In this document: positions 1-9,300 of the stretch, piece by piece | Layout of the letters: every line of letters begins with the position of its first letter | Numbering within the stretch: position 1 is the first letter of the stretch | Origin: an uncultured Caldilineaceae bacterium | GTDB taxonomy: Bacteria > Chloroflexota > Anaerolineae > Caldilineales > Caldilineaceae | Assembly: GCA_951813625.1 (NCBI GenBank) | Contig: CATOTS010000053.1 | Coordinates: forward strand, 1-35,040 | Reading direction: 5' to 3' | DNA length: 35,040 bases | Made by a program: the position numbers and the translations under genes | Notes under the pieces: model-generated | Seen by the model: only the letters and a program-made list of their open reading frames with translations | What the model was told of the DNA's origin: nothing | Database searches by the model: none

Positions 1-773
1 TAGGTGGCGTTCACCCGCCGCAGCGCGGCGTTGTAGAGGGTATGGCCGCACGCCAGCGGGAAGACGCCGAGGGCGGCGATGCTGGCGACGGCGGGCCAGT
101 TGAAGCTGCCGGGCCGGTGCGCAACAAACGCGGCCGGCAACAACCACAGCGCGGCAGCGATATAGACCGTTCCGGCATAGACCAGCAACGGATAGCGCTC
201 GCGCTGGCTGCGCCCGGCAATGCTGTAAATGGCGTAGGTAACCGCGGCGCCCAACGCCAGCAGATCGCCGATGAGCGTGCGCGGCGTGAAGTCATAGGAA
301 GCGGCGGCGCCGCGCAGCAGCGCCAGCAGCGGCTCGAACCCGGATAGCACGGCCACGCCCAGAACGGCCACGACGATGCCCAACCACTTGCGCAACGGCA
401 GCGGCTCACCGAGTAGGAAACGCGACAGCAGCGCCACCCAGACCGGCGCGGTATACATGATCGCCAGGCTGTTGGTAATGGTTGTGAATTCGAGCGAGTA
501 GGCGTAGAAGAAGAAATGCAGCGCGGCGACCAGGCCGAAAAGCGCAAAACGGGGCCATTCACTGCGGGCGGCAAGAGGAGGCTCCCCACCGGCAGACCGT
601 CTACGCAGCAGGACGACGCCGGCCACGGCGACGCCCGCCACCAGCAGCCGGCCGGCCGCAATCTCGAACGATGAAACCGAGACAGCGGCCCAGCGTACCA
701 GCACCGGGCTGGTGCTGAAGAAAATTACGGCGATCGCCACCAGCGCCAAGCCGCGGCGTTCCTCGGCTGTCAC
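1..773 (-). CDS. DMT-superfamily (EamA) transporter, C-terminus cut by window edge
   Basis: The minus strand from 773 to the left edge is open for about 257 codons and encodes a very hydrophobic protein with the look of the EamA drug/metabolite transporter family: repeated 20-residue membrane segments, an early SPVLVRWA stretch in the first helix, and NSLAIMYTAPVWVALLS near residue 100, a typical EamA helix 3-4 signature. A second EamA repeat begins near residue 165 (LIGDLLALGAAVTYAIYSI). Such proteins export or import small metabolites across the inner membrane; the substrate cannot be read from the sequence. The GTG at 773 is my choice of start; the frame is open further upstream without an ATG and no strong ribosome-binding site is seen, so the start is uncertain. 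The longer ORF antisense-shifted over the same bases is only a shadow. It lies 46 bases downstream of a small membrane-protein gene on the same strand. Confidence 0.8.
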   Translation of the reverse strand, partial: MTAEERRGLALVAIAVIFFSTSPVLVRWAAVSVSSFEIAAGRLLVAGVAVAGVVLLRRRSAGGEPPLAARSEWPRFALFGLVAALHFFFYAYSLEFTTITNSLAIMYTAPVWVALLSRFLLGEPLPLRKWLGIVVAVLGVAVLSGFEPLLALLRGAAASYDFTPRTLIGDLLALGAAVTYAIYSIAGRSQRERYPLLVYAGTVYIAAALWLLPAAFVAHRPGSFNWPAVASIAALGVFPLACGHTLYNAALRRVNAT

Positions 774-819
774 GAGATCTGTCCGGCCTCTACACAGGGG
801 GGACGCCCCGCAGGGTCGT

Positions 820-948
820 TCAGGCGCCGGGCGTGATCGCCACGTAGACCAGGCTCAACACCATGCTGAGCGCGATCAACAGGCTGAGAAAGTAGAAGAT
901 CTTTTCACTGCGGCTCAGGCGTCGCCGCCTGTTCCGTCTGCGGCTCAT
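820..948 (-). CDS. Small single-pass membrane protein (42 aa)
   Basis: A 42-residue product with a strongly basic N-terminus (MSRRRNRRRR), then one membrane helix (about residues 17-38, FYFLSLLIALSMVLSLVYVA) and a short tail ending ITPGA. The basic N-terminus predicts an N-in orientation by the positive-inside rule. The start ATG at 948 is preceded by an AAGGGGAA purine stretch at suitable spacing, which supports this start over the much longer upstream reading frame. I do not recognise a named family; the function is unknown. It is on the same strand as, and just upstream of, the EamA transporter gene, so the two may be co-transcribed. Confidence 0.6.
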   Translation of the reverse strand: MSRRRNRRRRLSRSEKIFYFLSLLIALSMVLSLVYVAITPGA

Positions 949-1508
949 CCAGGATTCCCCTTCCGACTGCAGCTGCCCGCCCTTTCTGACGGAGTAGGTT
1001 CCCATCAATGTCAGAACTGCCGGGGCAATATCAATCACACAATCATAGTCGAAATCGGGCCGGGAATCAAGACAAGGGACGCTCTGGGCTGCAGCCCACA
1101 ATTGGGGTGGGAACCGCTTGGCGGTGAAATCATGTCTTCGGTGGCTGAAACTGTTTGGGGGTTTTGGAGAGGCGCAGGGCAGGCGCAGAGTGGGCGCGGG
1201 GCCCGTCCCTACCGTGGCCGCGGCGTTCGCTGATTTGGGGGCGGCGCGATGGGCCGCAGGTGGCGCAGGTGGCACGGGCCTGCATTGACCCCACACCCGG
1301 CGGGGGGAGAACATCAGGGGGGCGTTGCGGGGGGAGTCCCCCCGCACAAGGGAGGGCCGCAGGCCCGACCGTCCAGAAGGACACAGGGAGGCGTTTTCCC
1401 ACACTCTGCCATTAAATGGACCGTCGACTGGCCATGCCTTCGTTTCAACCCGAGGCATGGGAATATGTACCCCGATCTTGGACTGCACCCGACGCTCTGT
1501 GCTGCTGC
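949..1508. other. Non-coding stretch with GC-rich palindromes
   Basis: About 560 bases without a convincing gene. Reading frames here have low-complexity GC-rich translations on both strands and look like chance. It contains a perfect 14-bp palindrome at 1085-1098 (TGGGCTGCAGCCCA) and a hairpin at 1326-1346, with TGCGGGGGGA paired to TCCCCCCGCA. A shorter GGGCC-GCA-GGCCC hairpin follows near 1354. The upstream half of the region should hold the promoter of the small membrane protein gene; no clear -10/-35 pair was found. Confidence 0.5.
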
Positions 1509-3818
1509 TTACCTAATCCGCAACGGTTCGATGAGGATGCGGTCCTCTTCGGCCGGGTTTATCCTATCCAGCACGCGCAGGCGTCTGAAGTCGGGCAGCG
1601 TGTACAGCCCGATCTCGATCTGATACCGACCGGCAGGCGCGTCGGCGGGGACGGTGAAGGTGTGGACGGTTTCGACAGTCTCACCCGCGACCCACTCCTC
1701 CGTCGGCGGCCTAGGATCCAGATCGGCCCCGCCGTGCATCTTGAAACTGGTGGTCAGCAGGTGTGCGAAGATGGTATACGATTCGGCCACAGGGCCAGAG
1801 GCCGTCCAATACAAGGTAACGGTCATATCCTCGCCTCGGACCGGATGGCGGCTGCTGAAGCGGTAGGCGGCCAGAACGACATTGTCTGCAAACTGGACGT
1901 GGATGGGAATGGGGACGTCCGCTTCGTCTTCGGAAGATGGGATGGCGATTGCGCCGAACGAATAGCTGGAGCTGCCTTCTTCAAGGGGCAGTCGCTCACC
2001 GGTGTGGTGGTTGTAGAAGCCGACCTGTAAGTGCGCCCGGTTGGGCGTGTAGGCGGTTCTTGGAATCGTGAGCAAATAGTCTTCGAGCAGGACCCCGTAG
2101 CGCGGCCAGTCGCTGGTCGGGCGCAGCCCGCCGCCGGGCATCGTGTCGACCTGCGCCACGGTCAGCCCGCTCCAGTCCACAAGGTGGATGAACAGTGACC
2201 AGTCGTCGGTCGGCGGCTTTTTGGCATGAAATGCCAGCCGCACCAACATCTCGTCGCCAGGCGACATCTTGGTCACTTCAGGCGGTGGCTGACTTTCGCC
2301 CCAGGATATGTCAGGATACGATGTCCTGGCGTCCAGCAGCTCGATCTGCCCAGGGGCCGTGCCAAAAGTGGCTAGAGGTGAGTCGTAATCGAAGTAGGAA
2401 TAGTCCTCCCAGAAAAAATCCGGCATCGGCGGCGGTCTGTAGGCGGGATAAATCAACAAGAAAGGCGTAACCAGGCTCAGCAGGCCGAGACCATACGTGA
2501 CGCGCAAGGCAAACCGCCGGCCCAGATTGCCCCACCCCGCCCAGCCCAGCGCCCACAGCAGCCCCAATACCGGCAGCGCGGCGAAAAAATATCGCCCCTG
2601 CGCGGCCGGCGCCACCCGCATGAAGCGCAACCACGAGATCGTCAACACGACCAGCCACAGCAGCAGAAAGGCATGAGGCGCAAGAGACGCCCGCAACACG
2701 CGTCTTGCCCCGTGCGCGGCATAGGCCAGCAACCCAATCGCGACCACGGCCCCGACGACGCGCAGCGCCCCGTAGACCCAGTCAGGATAGGACAGATTCA
2801 GCCAGCCGAACAGGCCCCAGAAAGAACGCTCCAGGCTCCCCAGTTCGCCAAGAATCTGCAGCGGCCCTGCCGGCAGGACCCGCAACAGGATGTTCGCCTC
2901 CCACATCTCCCACGCCAGCGGGTCGCCGTAGAGCCGCCAGTTGCGCACATACCACCAGCCGGCGATCAGTAGCGCGGGCACGGCCGTCCACAGCGCGGCG
3001 TCGAAGATCAGGCGAGTGCTGCGCCCGCGCCAGGCCAGCCACAGGACCGCCAGGCCAGCCACGCCGACCAGCCCCAGCCCGCTCAGCTTCGAGAGCAGCG
3101 TCAGGCCCAAGAGCGCGCCCAGGCTCAGCAGGCGCGTTCGCCGCGGCCGGCCCCCCTCGACCAGCATCGCCGTCAGCTGCCACAGCACGAGCGCCGCGCC
3201 CGCATTGACCGCATTGTCGTTGCTGACCGAGCTGCTGATGAAGACGAACTGGGGCAGGAAGGCCGCGAAAGCTGTACCCAGCAAAGCGCCCTCCGCCGGC
3301 AGCAGCAGGCGCAGCGTGCGGTAGACCGCGTAGACCGTGACCGCGCCCAGAACGACCGAGAAAAGGCGCGCGACGTGCAGCGCCAGGATCGACCGCCGCC
3401 AGGGAAAACGCTCCGTCTCGCGGTGGTGAATCAGATAGTTGCGGTTGATCGTTGTGTCGGGTTCACCGATGGCGCGGTGGGGGTTGGCGCGCCCGAAAAT
3501 ATCGGGAAAATCGGACTGGTCGATCCACGCGGTCAGCAGCGCCGCGGCCGCGTAGTAGCCCGGCGCCTGCGTCCCCTGCTGGCGCCACAGCGCCTGCGTC
3601 TCCGGCTCGGAGACCGGCAGGGCGCGCTGCGTTACCAGGTGTTGGACAAAGGCGAAATGCCAGATCTCGTCGGGCGCTTCGAACGGCGGGACGACGATGC
3701 TGAAGAGGGCGGCCAGAAAGAGGTAAGCCGCCAGCAGAGTGCGAACTGCGGGTGGGAAAAAGGGGAGAGAAGGAGAACTGGCCTGCGGCGCCCCTCCTGT
3801 TTCAGAGGCGTGGGACAT
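1509..3818 (-). CDS. Membrane-embedded glycosyltransferase (GT-C fold, GT39/DUF2142-like)
   Basis: A 769-residue protein. The first ~455 residues hold about ten membrane helices. Directly after the first helix is an extracytoplasmic loop with VPPFEAPDEIWHF, where D50-E51 corresponds to the acidic catalytic/metal motif typical of GT-C enzymes that take sugars from polyprenyl-phosphate donors. The C-terminal ~310 residues are soluble and look like two beta-sandwich repeats (both contain a FxHL-type strand: LFIHLVDWSG and IFAHLLTTSF), which would sit outside the cell. Its ATG follows the stop codon of the upstream GT2 gene with no gap (TAGATG), so the two are translationally coupled. The GT2 enzyme would plausibly make the lipid-linked donor that this enzyme uses on a surface glycan or protein. 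The acceptor is unknown; the family call is by topology and the APDE motif. Confidence 0.75.
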   Translation of the reverse strand: MSHASETGGAPQASSPSLPFFPPAVRTLLAAYLFLAALFSIVVPPFEAPDEIWHFAFVQHLVTQRALPVSEPETQALWRQQGTQAPGYYAAAALLTAWIDQSDFPDIFGRANPHRAIGEPDTTINRNYLIHHRETERFPWRRSILALHVARLFSVVLGAVTVYAVYRTLRLLLPAEGALLGTAFAAFLPQFVFISSSVSNDNAVNAGAALVLWQLTAMLVEGGRPRRTRLLSLGALLGLTLLSKLSGLGLVGVAGLAVLWLAWRGRSTRLIFDAALWTAVPALLIAGWWYVRNWRLYGDPLAWEMWEANILLRVLPAGPLQILGELGSLERSFWGLFGWLNLSYPDWVYGALRVVGAVVAIGLLAYAAHGARRVLRASLAPHAFLLLWLVVLTISWLRFMRVAPAAQGRYFFAALPVLGLLWALGWAGWGNLGRRFALRVTYGLGLLSLVTPFLLIYPAYRPPPMPDFFWEDYSYFDYDSPLATFGTAPGQIELLDARTSYPDISWGESQPPPEVTKMSPGDEMLVRLAFHAKKPPTDDWSLFIHLVDWSGLTVAQVDTMPGGGLRPTSDWPRYGVLLEDYLLTIPRTAYTPNRAHLQVGFYNHHTGERLPLEEGSSSYSFGAIAIPSSEDEADVPIPIHVQFADNVVLAAYRFSSRHPVRGEDMTVTLYWTASGPVAESYTIFAHLLTTSFKMHGGADLDPRPPTEEWVAGETVETVHTFTVPADAPAGRYQIEIGLYTLPDFRRLRVLDRINPAEEDRILIEPLRIR

Positions 3819-4826
3819 CTACCGGGGTTCAGCTTTCCGCAGCGCTCCTCCGGCGCCGGAGCCTGGCGTGCGCTCCTCCTCTGTTGCCCGGTCTTCTACC
3901 AAGGGAGGACGCCCGAACGTTTCGTCAACGCTTTCGCTCTCTCCAGTACGCACGCCCTCTGTACCGCGTCTTGGCGGCCGCCAGATAAATAGATAGTAGA
4001 GCCAGTTTGCGACGTACTTGTGCCAGGTCTGCAACACGCTGAAGTTCGACTCGCCGTTCGAGCGCACAAACTCGTGGGTCGCCACCTCGTGGATGCGATA
4101 CCCCCTGCGCACAGTCTTGATGATCATCTCCTGCTCGACCGTCGTAATGTCCGACGCCAGGGCCAGGCTGCGCGCCACGTCGGCCCGGATCGCACGGAAC
4201 CCATTCTGCGAATCGGTCAAGCGCACGTTCTGGCTGTAGTTGATGCTGAGCGTGATGACCTGGCTGCCGAAGAGACGCACGAACTGGTTGATGGTCGCGT
4301 GCAGCTCGTCGCTTCCCCCCAACATGCGCGAACCGGATACATGATCGGCCTTGCCGTCGACAATCGGCTTGACAAGCGCCGGAATATCCCTGGGGTCGTG
4401 CGAGCCGTCGGCGTCGATGAAGACAAGAATGTCGCCGCTGGCCGCGGCGATGCCGACGCGCAGCGCATCGCCTTTGCCCTTGCCGTTGTCCAGCAGCACA
4501 GCTGCGCCCATCTCCGCCGCGATCGCGCGCGTGCCGTCGCTGCTGTGGCCGTCGACGACCAGCAACTCGTCGGCATGGGGCGCGGCCCATTCCAGCACCG
4601 GGCGGATGTTGCGGGCCTCGTTGCGGCAGGGCACGATCACCGACACACGGACCTCGCGCCCATCCGGCCCCAGGCGGTCGATCGCCGCGGGGCGGTCGGG
4701 TTGCGTATACCAGTTGGGCAGATTGTCTGTCACAGATCGTCTCGGAAAAACAGCGGGGCTCCCCGCTGAAATGAAGCCACCCGCCTGGGGGTCGCCAAGG
4801 GGAACAAACCGGCCCCGATCGGCCAT
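3819..4826 (-). CDS. Family 2 glycosyltransferase, polyprenyl-phosphate sugar synthase-like
   Basis: A 335-residue protein with a GT-A fold. VSVIVPCRNE (residues 61-70) starts the Rossmann-like sheet, DGHSSDGT (92-99) is the second conserved loop, and FIDADGSHDP (136-145) carries the DxD metal/nucleotide-sugar site. TDSQNGFRAI (204-213) and the EQEM and HEFVRSNGES motifs are typical of DPM1-like dolichol/polyprenyl-phosphate mannose or glucose synthases. No C-terminal membrane anchor is evident beyond a short YVANWLYYLFIW helix near 271-282. The start was placed at ATG 4826; the open frame runs further upstream, but that part overlaps the divergent promoter region and has no family similarity. 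The last ~50 residues are acidic and low in complexity. It lies upstream of and abutting the GT-C gene, as expected for a donor-maker/donor-user pair. Confidence 0.82.
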   Translation of the reverse strand: MADRGRFVPLGDPQAGGFISAGSPAVFPRRSVTDNLPNWYTQPDRPAAIDRLGPDGREVRVSVIVPCRNEARNIRPVLEWAAPHADELLVVDGHSSDGTRAIAAEMGAAVLLDNGKGKGDALRVGIAAASGDILVFIDADGSHDPRDIPALVKPIVDGKADHVSGSRMLGGSDELHATINQFVRLFGSQVITLSINYSQNVRLTDSQNGFRAIRADVARSLALASDITTVEQEMIIKTVRRGYRIHEVATHEFVRSNGESNFSVLQTWHKYVANWLYYLFIWRPPRRGTEGVRTGESESVDETFGRPPLVEDRATEEERTPGSGAGGALRKAEPR

Positions 4827-4959
4827 ACTCAGACCTGGAACTACTTTATCAGGATTCAATATCCCTGCCAACCCTCGGGGCGGACTGTCCGGCGAAATTG
4901 ACCGCCTACGCGGGATGCAGTAAAGTGCGGGAAACTCCATCCGGCCGGCGCAGACATCG

Positions 4960-5997
4960 ATGCAGGAGAGACAGGGCGCCCCGTCCCCGGCGAAAATGAC
5001 CCGGTACGAACCGATCCGAGCCGTAGAAAAGGCTGTGCAGATCCTTGGCATCGACCCGCGTGAGGGCCTGCAGATCATCGACGCGGCCCGCCTCTCCGGC
5101 CGCCATCATCCGCCCTTCGACCTGGGGCTGCCGGCGCTCGTGCTCGGCGTCGGCGATCAGCCCACCGCGCAGGCAGTCGGCGCGGTGCTGGGCAACGCCT
5201 ACCCCGACGACCACCCGCTGCAGCTCATTGATCCGGGAGGGAACCGCTCCGGCTGCGCACGCTCCTTGCCGCTGGCAGAACTTTCTGCGCAGAGCGACCT
5301 CGGCGGCTGCGTCTGCCTCTACGTGCCCCCGCTTCCCCACGCAAGCTACGCCGACCTGCAGGAGGTGATGGCGCACCTGCGCGCGCCCTACGGCTGCCCC
5401 TGGGACCGGGAGCAGACGCTCGCCTCTGTGCGCGCCTATCTGCTCGACGAGACGGCCGAGGCGCTGGAGGCGCTGGACGCCGGGGATGACCTCCATATCG
5501 CCGAGGAGTTGGGCGACGTGCTCGGCATTGTCGCCATGATCGCGCAGATCGCCGGTGAAGAGGGCCGCTTTCAGATGGCCGACGCGGTGCGGTTGAGCGT
5601 CGAAAAACTTATCCGCCGCCATCCACACGTCTTCGGCGATGATGAAATCGAAAATATCGACCAGCTCTATGTGCGCTGGGAGGAGATCAAGGCTGAGGAG
5701 CGGGCTGCCCAGGAAAAACCGGCGCGCGGCCCGCTGGATGCCGTGCCGGCCGCGTTGCCCGCCCTGCGCAAGGCCAGGGAGATGCAATCAAAAGCCGGCA
5801 AAGCGGTTCTTCTTGACCGCGCTGCGGTGGCGCAGAGCGACCCGGATCTTGCGCGTCTCCTGCCGGAGGGCAGCGACGAGCGTACGCTGGGCCTGTTGTT
5901 GTGGCGGCTGGTCGCCCTGTCCGGAGAGCGGGGCCTCGACGCCGAAGACGCGCTGCGCGCCTTCGCCGGCCGCTGGCGTGCGCAGGTCACAAAGTAA
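4960..5997 (+). CDS. mazG: MazG-type nucleoside triphosphate pyrophosphohydrolase with partial methylase domain
   Basis: A 345-residue protein. Residues ~133-245 form the MazG all-alpha NTP pyrophosphohydrolase domain: CPWDREQT (146-153), metal-binding E164xxE167 and E183xxD186, then RRHPHVFGD (219-227). MazG removes non-canonical or excess (d)NTPs. Residues ~14-125 resemble only the C-terminal half of a tetrapyrrole (YabN-like) methylase: ALGID-type GIDPREGLQIID, PPFDLGLPAL, and YPDDHPLQLID. The N-terminal SAM-binding half, about 100 residues, is absent, and an in-frame stop at 4921 rules out a longer frame. Residues ~266-345 may be a worn second MazG domain. A second possible start is ATG 4996 (residue 13). 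The gene is divergent from the GT2 gene and is followed by tRNA-Arg. The MazG call is firm; the methylase remnant rests on motif similarity. Confidence 0.85.
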   Translation: MQERQGAPSPAKMTRYEPIRAVEKAVQILGIDPREGLQIIDAARLSGRHHPPFDLGLPALVLGVGDQPTAQAVGAVLGNAYPDDHPLQLIDPGGNRSGCARSLPLAELSAQSDLGGCVCLYVPPLPHASYADLQEVMAHLRAPYGCPWDREQTLASVRAYLLDETAEALEALDAGDDLHIAEELGDVLGIVAMIAQIAGEEGRFQMADAVRLSVEKLIRRHPHVFGDDEIENIDQLYVRWEEIKAEERAAQEKPARGPLDAVPAALPALRKAREMQSKAGKAVLLDRAAVAQSDPDLARLLPEGSDERTLGLLLWRLVALSGERGLDAEDALRAFAGRWRAQVTK

Positions 5998-6056
5998 TGC
6001 ACAAAGTAATGCAAATAGGAATGTACAAAGTGAGACACGCCTTTCCTCTGAGCATT

Positions 6057-6085
6057 TTCGCAACGGCCCGCGGCCATGCTATACT
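6057..6085 (+). promoter_or_regulatory. Probable promoter of tRNA-Arg
   Basis: TTCGCA (6057-6062) and TATACT (6080-6085) are separated by 17 bases and match the sigma-70 consensus at 4/6 and 5/6 positions. The -10 box ends 15 bases before the first base of the mature tRNA, a usual distance for a tRNA leader. The spacer contains the GC-rich CGGCCCGCGGCC stretch. Confidence 0.5.
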
Positions 6086-6100
6086 CTGGTGTGCAAATTT

Positions 6101-6174
6101 GCCCCGGTAGCTCAGTGGATCAGAGCATCTGACTTCGGATCAGAGGGTCGTGGGTTCGAATCCTACCCGGGGTG
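6101..6174 (+). tRNA. tRNA-Arg (anticodon UCG)
   Basis: The sequence folds into a complete cloverleaf. Acceptor stem is GCCCCGG with CCGGGGT; D stem GCTC/GAGC; anticodon stem TCTGA/TCAGA around loop CTTCGGA, which presents TCG; T stem GTGGG/CCTAC around TTCGAAT. The anticodon UCG reads CGA and related arginine codons. The discriminator base is G and no CCA is encoded. The first acceptor pair would be G-U rather than the usual G-C. The gene lies between mazG and a strong hairpin terminator. Confidence 0.95.
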
Positions 6175-6226
6175 CTCATCTTTACGGCCAGCCCGCGGCG
6201 CGAACATCGCCGCAGCGCCAAAAGGT

Positions 6227-6271
6227 CCGCCCTCTCGCGCAGCCAGGCTTGGACTGCGACCGAGAGGGCGG
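6227..6271. terminator. Strong hairpin, probable two-way terminator
   Basis: CCGCCCTCTCG (6227-6237) pairs perfectly with CGAGAGGGCGG (6261-6271), and inside it CGCAG (6238-6242) pairs with CTGCG (6254-6258), leaving an 11-base loop and a two-base bulge: 16 base pairs in all. On the plus strand it follows the tRNA and is succeeded by GTTTCG. On the minus strand it lies 70 bases past the stop of the long LRR-protease gene and is succeeded by ACCTTTTGG, a short U-tract. Position between convergent transcripts fits a bidirectional intrinsic terminator, although the U-tracts are short. Confidence 0.6.
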
Positions 6272-6340
6272 TTTCGCGCCGGTCTCTTCTTTCGGCCCCG
6301 ACCGGCAGGCTCCCGCCGGCAGACATTTTACAGGTCGCCT

Positions 6341-9300
6341 TTACTCCCAGCGGATGCGGCGCACTATCTCGCTCATCAGCGGCAGCGATTGAGACGCCCC
6401 GGCGTCTTCATAGAAAAAGGTAACCCTGAGCAACGTTCCCCTGTCCGGTGACATCAGCCAGACCTGCCAGCTGATCTCCTCCGAACCAAGCCCTTCGCGG
6501 TTATCCCGGGAACGTATCGAGACAGCCTCGGATCCGTCGTAACGCAGATTGGTGACTATTTCGGCGCTCTCCACGTCAATCCCGGACTCCCTCAGCGAGT
6601 CCTGTATGAACGACAACACCCGCCCCAGTTCCAATCCTTCAGACGGGAAGGTAGTGACAAACATCTGGTTGGCAAAATCCGTCACGATCTTGAAGCCAAA
6701 TCCGACATGCCATTCCTTTTGCTCGGCGTCAAAATCCGCGTCAAAGTCGCGCAGCCACTCTTCGGCTGTTTCCCGGCCTAAATGTTCGATCAGGCTCCTC
6801 CGGTCAGCATCGGAAGGGTTAACCACGTTCAGGAAGAACCAGCCCGGCGGATAGAAGATCCACAGGCGGCGGCCGCTGTCGTGGAACCCACCCCAGTCGA
6901 ACGCCGCGATAACCGGGACATCATCCAGCGGGCCGTCCGCCGCTACCAGGTTGCTGAAAATCCAGCCGGACTCATTATTGAAGTTGATCCGCCACCAGCT
7001 GCCGGAGCGGTCCTTGCCGGTGATAAAATATTTATCGCCGGGACTGGCCGTGCCGAGAACATGATAGAAGGTGCCTGGGCCGGCGCGCACGTTCATATTC
7101 CTGTCGATGGTAACGACAGGCTCTGTCGGCGGCGGCGGCGGCGGCGGAATATCGGTGGCAACGGCCACGTTCTCGTCGTCGCTCGTGGCCACATACTCTC
7201 CAAAGACCCAGCCCCTTTGGCCCTCGTACGCAATCTGCCACCAGTTTTCGGCGTCGTCCTTGCCGACGATGCGGAACTGCTGGCCGGCCGTCGCCGTGCC
7301 GATGACGGGGTACTCTATGCCCGGCCCGCTATGCACATTCAGGTTGCGTTGGCTCGTCGCCACCGCGCCCTCTGGTTGTCCGGTCCATTGCGCGCGCTGC
7401 ACAATCTCACTCAACAGCGGCTCCAGCTCGGCGAACTGGTCGCTTCGAACGCTGAAAACCACCGCGAGCAGCGTCCCGCCATCCGGCGACAGCAGCCAGA
7501 CCTGCCACACCTCGCTGTCGGTGACATCCTCGCGATAGCGGATCGATACAGCCTCGTCGTCGAGCGGCCTCAAACCCCGCGTCAACTCAACGCTGTCGGC
7601 CTCGACGCCGAAGCCTCGCTGCAACAGGTCGGCGGCCATCTGTGAGTAGCTGTCCAGCGTCAGGCCGTCGGCCGCGAAGGAATAGACGAGCATGAAATTG
7701 CCCGGTGCGTCATCCGAGTCAGGCAATACCGTCTGCAGACCGAGCCCGATCAGCGCATCCTCACGCCGCACGCTCATCGACGACACCATGTCGGCCGCTT
7801 CGGCAACGCCGAGCTGCTCGCCGTCCCCCTCCTTGGCCGCGGACAAGAGCGTCAGGTCGGCGACGGAAGGCTGCGCCGGGTCGAAAAAGTGCCAGCCAGG
7901 AGGGTAGGACAAGGCAAGACCGCTTGCCCCTTCCAGGTATGTCTGCCAGCCGTCGGCATCGAGCTCCGACCTCGCGGCCGTATCTTCTGACTGTGTTACG
8001 AACGGCGCGTAGACCCAGGCCAACTGACCTTCATACACGATCTGCCACCAGTCCCCGGCTGCATTCATTGTGATTGCAACGAACTGCTGCTCCGCGGCGC
8101 CCGAGCCGACGATGTCATAGTTGGTTCCCGGTCCGCCGCGTATATTCATTGTCCGGCTGAGCGTAATCGTCGGGCCGGCGGACGGTTCGTAGACGGGCCG
8201 ATCCACCCACTCGACCTGGCGCACAATCGCGCGCAGCACTGGCTCCAGCCGCGCGAAATCCTCACCCCATACGTCAAAGGTGACGACCAGAAAACTCTCT
8301 GCGTCGGGCGACTGCAGCACCACCATCCAGCCGGCGACCTCATTGCCCGGCGCTGTAACAACCGTATCACCAAGAACGAGGACGCCGCCGCTGCGGTATC
8401 GAATCGATGCGGCCTGCTCTCTCCAGGGCCGCAGGCCCGGACCGACGTCAACCCTGTCGACCGTGACTGCTCCGGACTGTTCCAGGCGGTCGTTCAGCAG
8501 CTGCGCAAACTCGCCCAGCGTACGGCCTTCAGCCGGAACTGCCTCGATATCGAACCCATTCACATATCCACGCGTCGCCTCGGCGTGAAGCGGGAAGCCC
8601 ATGCCGACGAACCCGTTCTCCTCTCCGTCCGGCGTCAGAGAATCGATATAGGTAGCCTGTGCATTGATCACAGCTTCTTCGAGGCTATGGTCGTCCATTT
8701 GCGACAGGAGCGAGAGCAGCTCCTCCTTCGAGGAAGCAAAGAGCCAGTCGGGAGGATAGAACACATTCAGGCCGCGCGGCCCGTCCTCAAACGTGAGCCA
8801 GTCAGAATATGCCTGCCCGGAAACGGCCGGCGTGTCTCCAATCGGAATCACCAGGGGATTGTGGATCGAAACCACCGGGACTTGGCGCGCCGCCGAAAGC
8901 CCTGCGACAATCTCCACGTCTTCTTCGTTGGAGACGGTCATCATTGCGGCCGCGACCCACGCCGCCCGCCCATCATATTCGACCTGCCACCAGTCGCCGG
9001 CAGCATCCTTACCGGTGATGACAAATGTTTCGCCGGACACGGCCGCGCCCACGATCGGGTATCTGACGCCCGGACCTTGCCGTACCTCGACCAGGCTCTT
9101 TATCCACAGCTTCGGAGCGAGAGGCGCCACGGCCCGCCGCGCACGGTCCGAGTCCACAGAAATCACGTATCCTCCAGGCGCCCACCTGCTCGTTGATTCC
9201 ACGATCAGGGTGAACTCCCCGGTATGGGACGCTGTGTACTCGATGCCCGCGTCAACCCTGAACAGACCGCCGCCGCTGTCGTCGTCGGTGATCTCCTGTT

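Noticed and set aside
11..661. 216-residue minus-strand frame with an ATG start over the transporter gene
   Set aside because: Its translation is Ser/Arg/Cys/Trp-rich with no family pattern, while the neighbouring minus frame gives a clear EamA protein.
5988..6011. Two 12-base direct repeats CACAAAGTAATG at the end of mazG
   Set aside because: Only two short copies spanning the stop codon; likely a small local duplication without further support.
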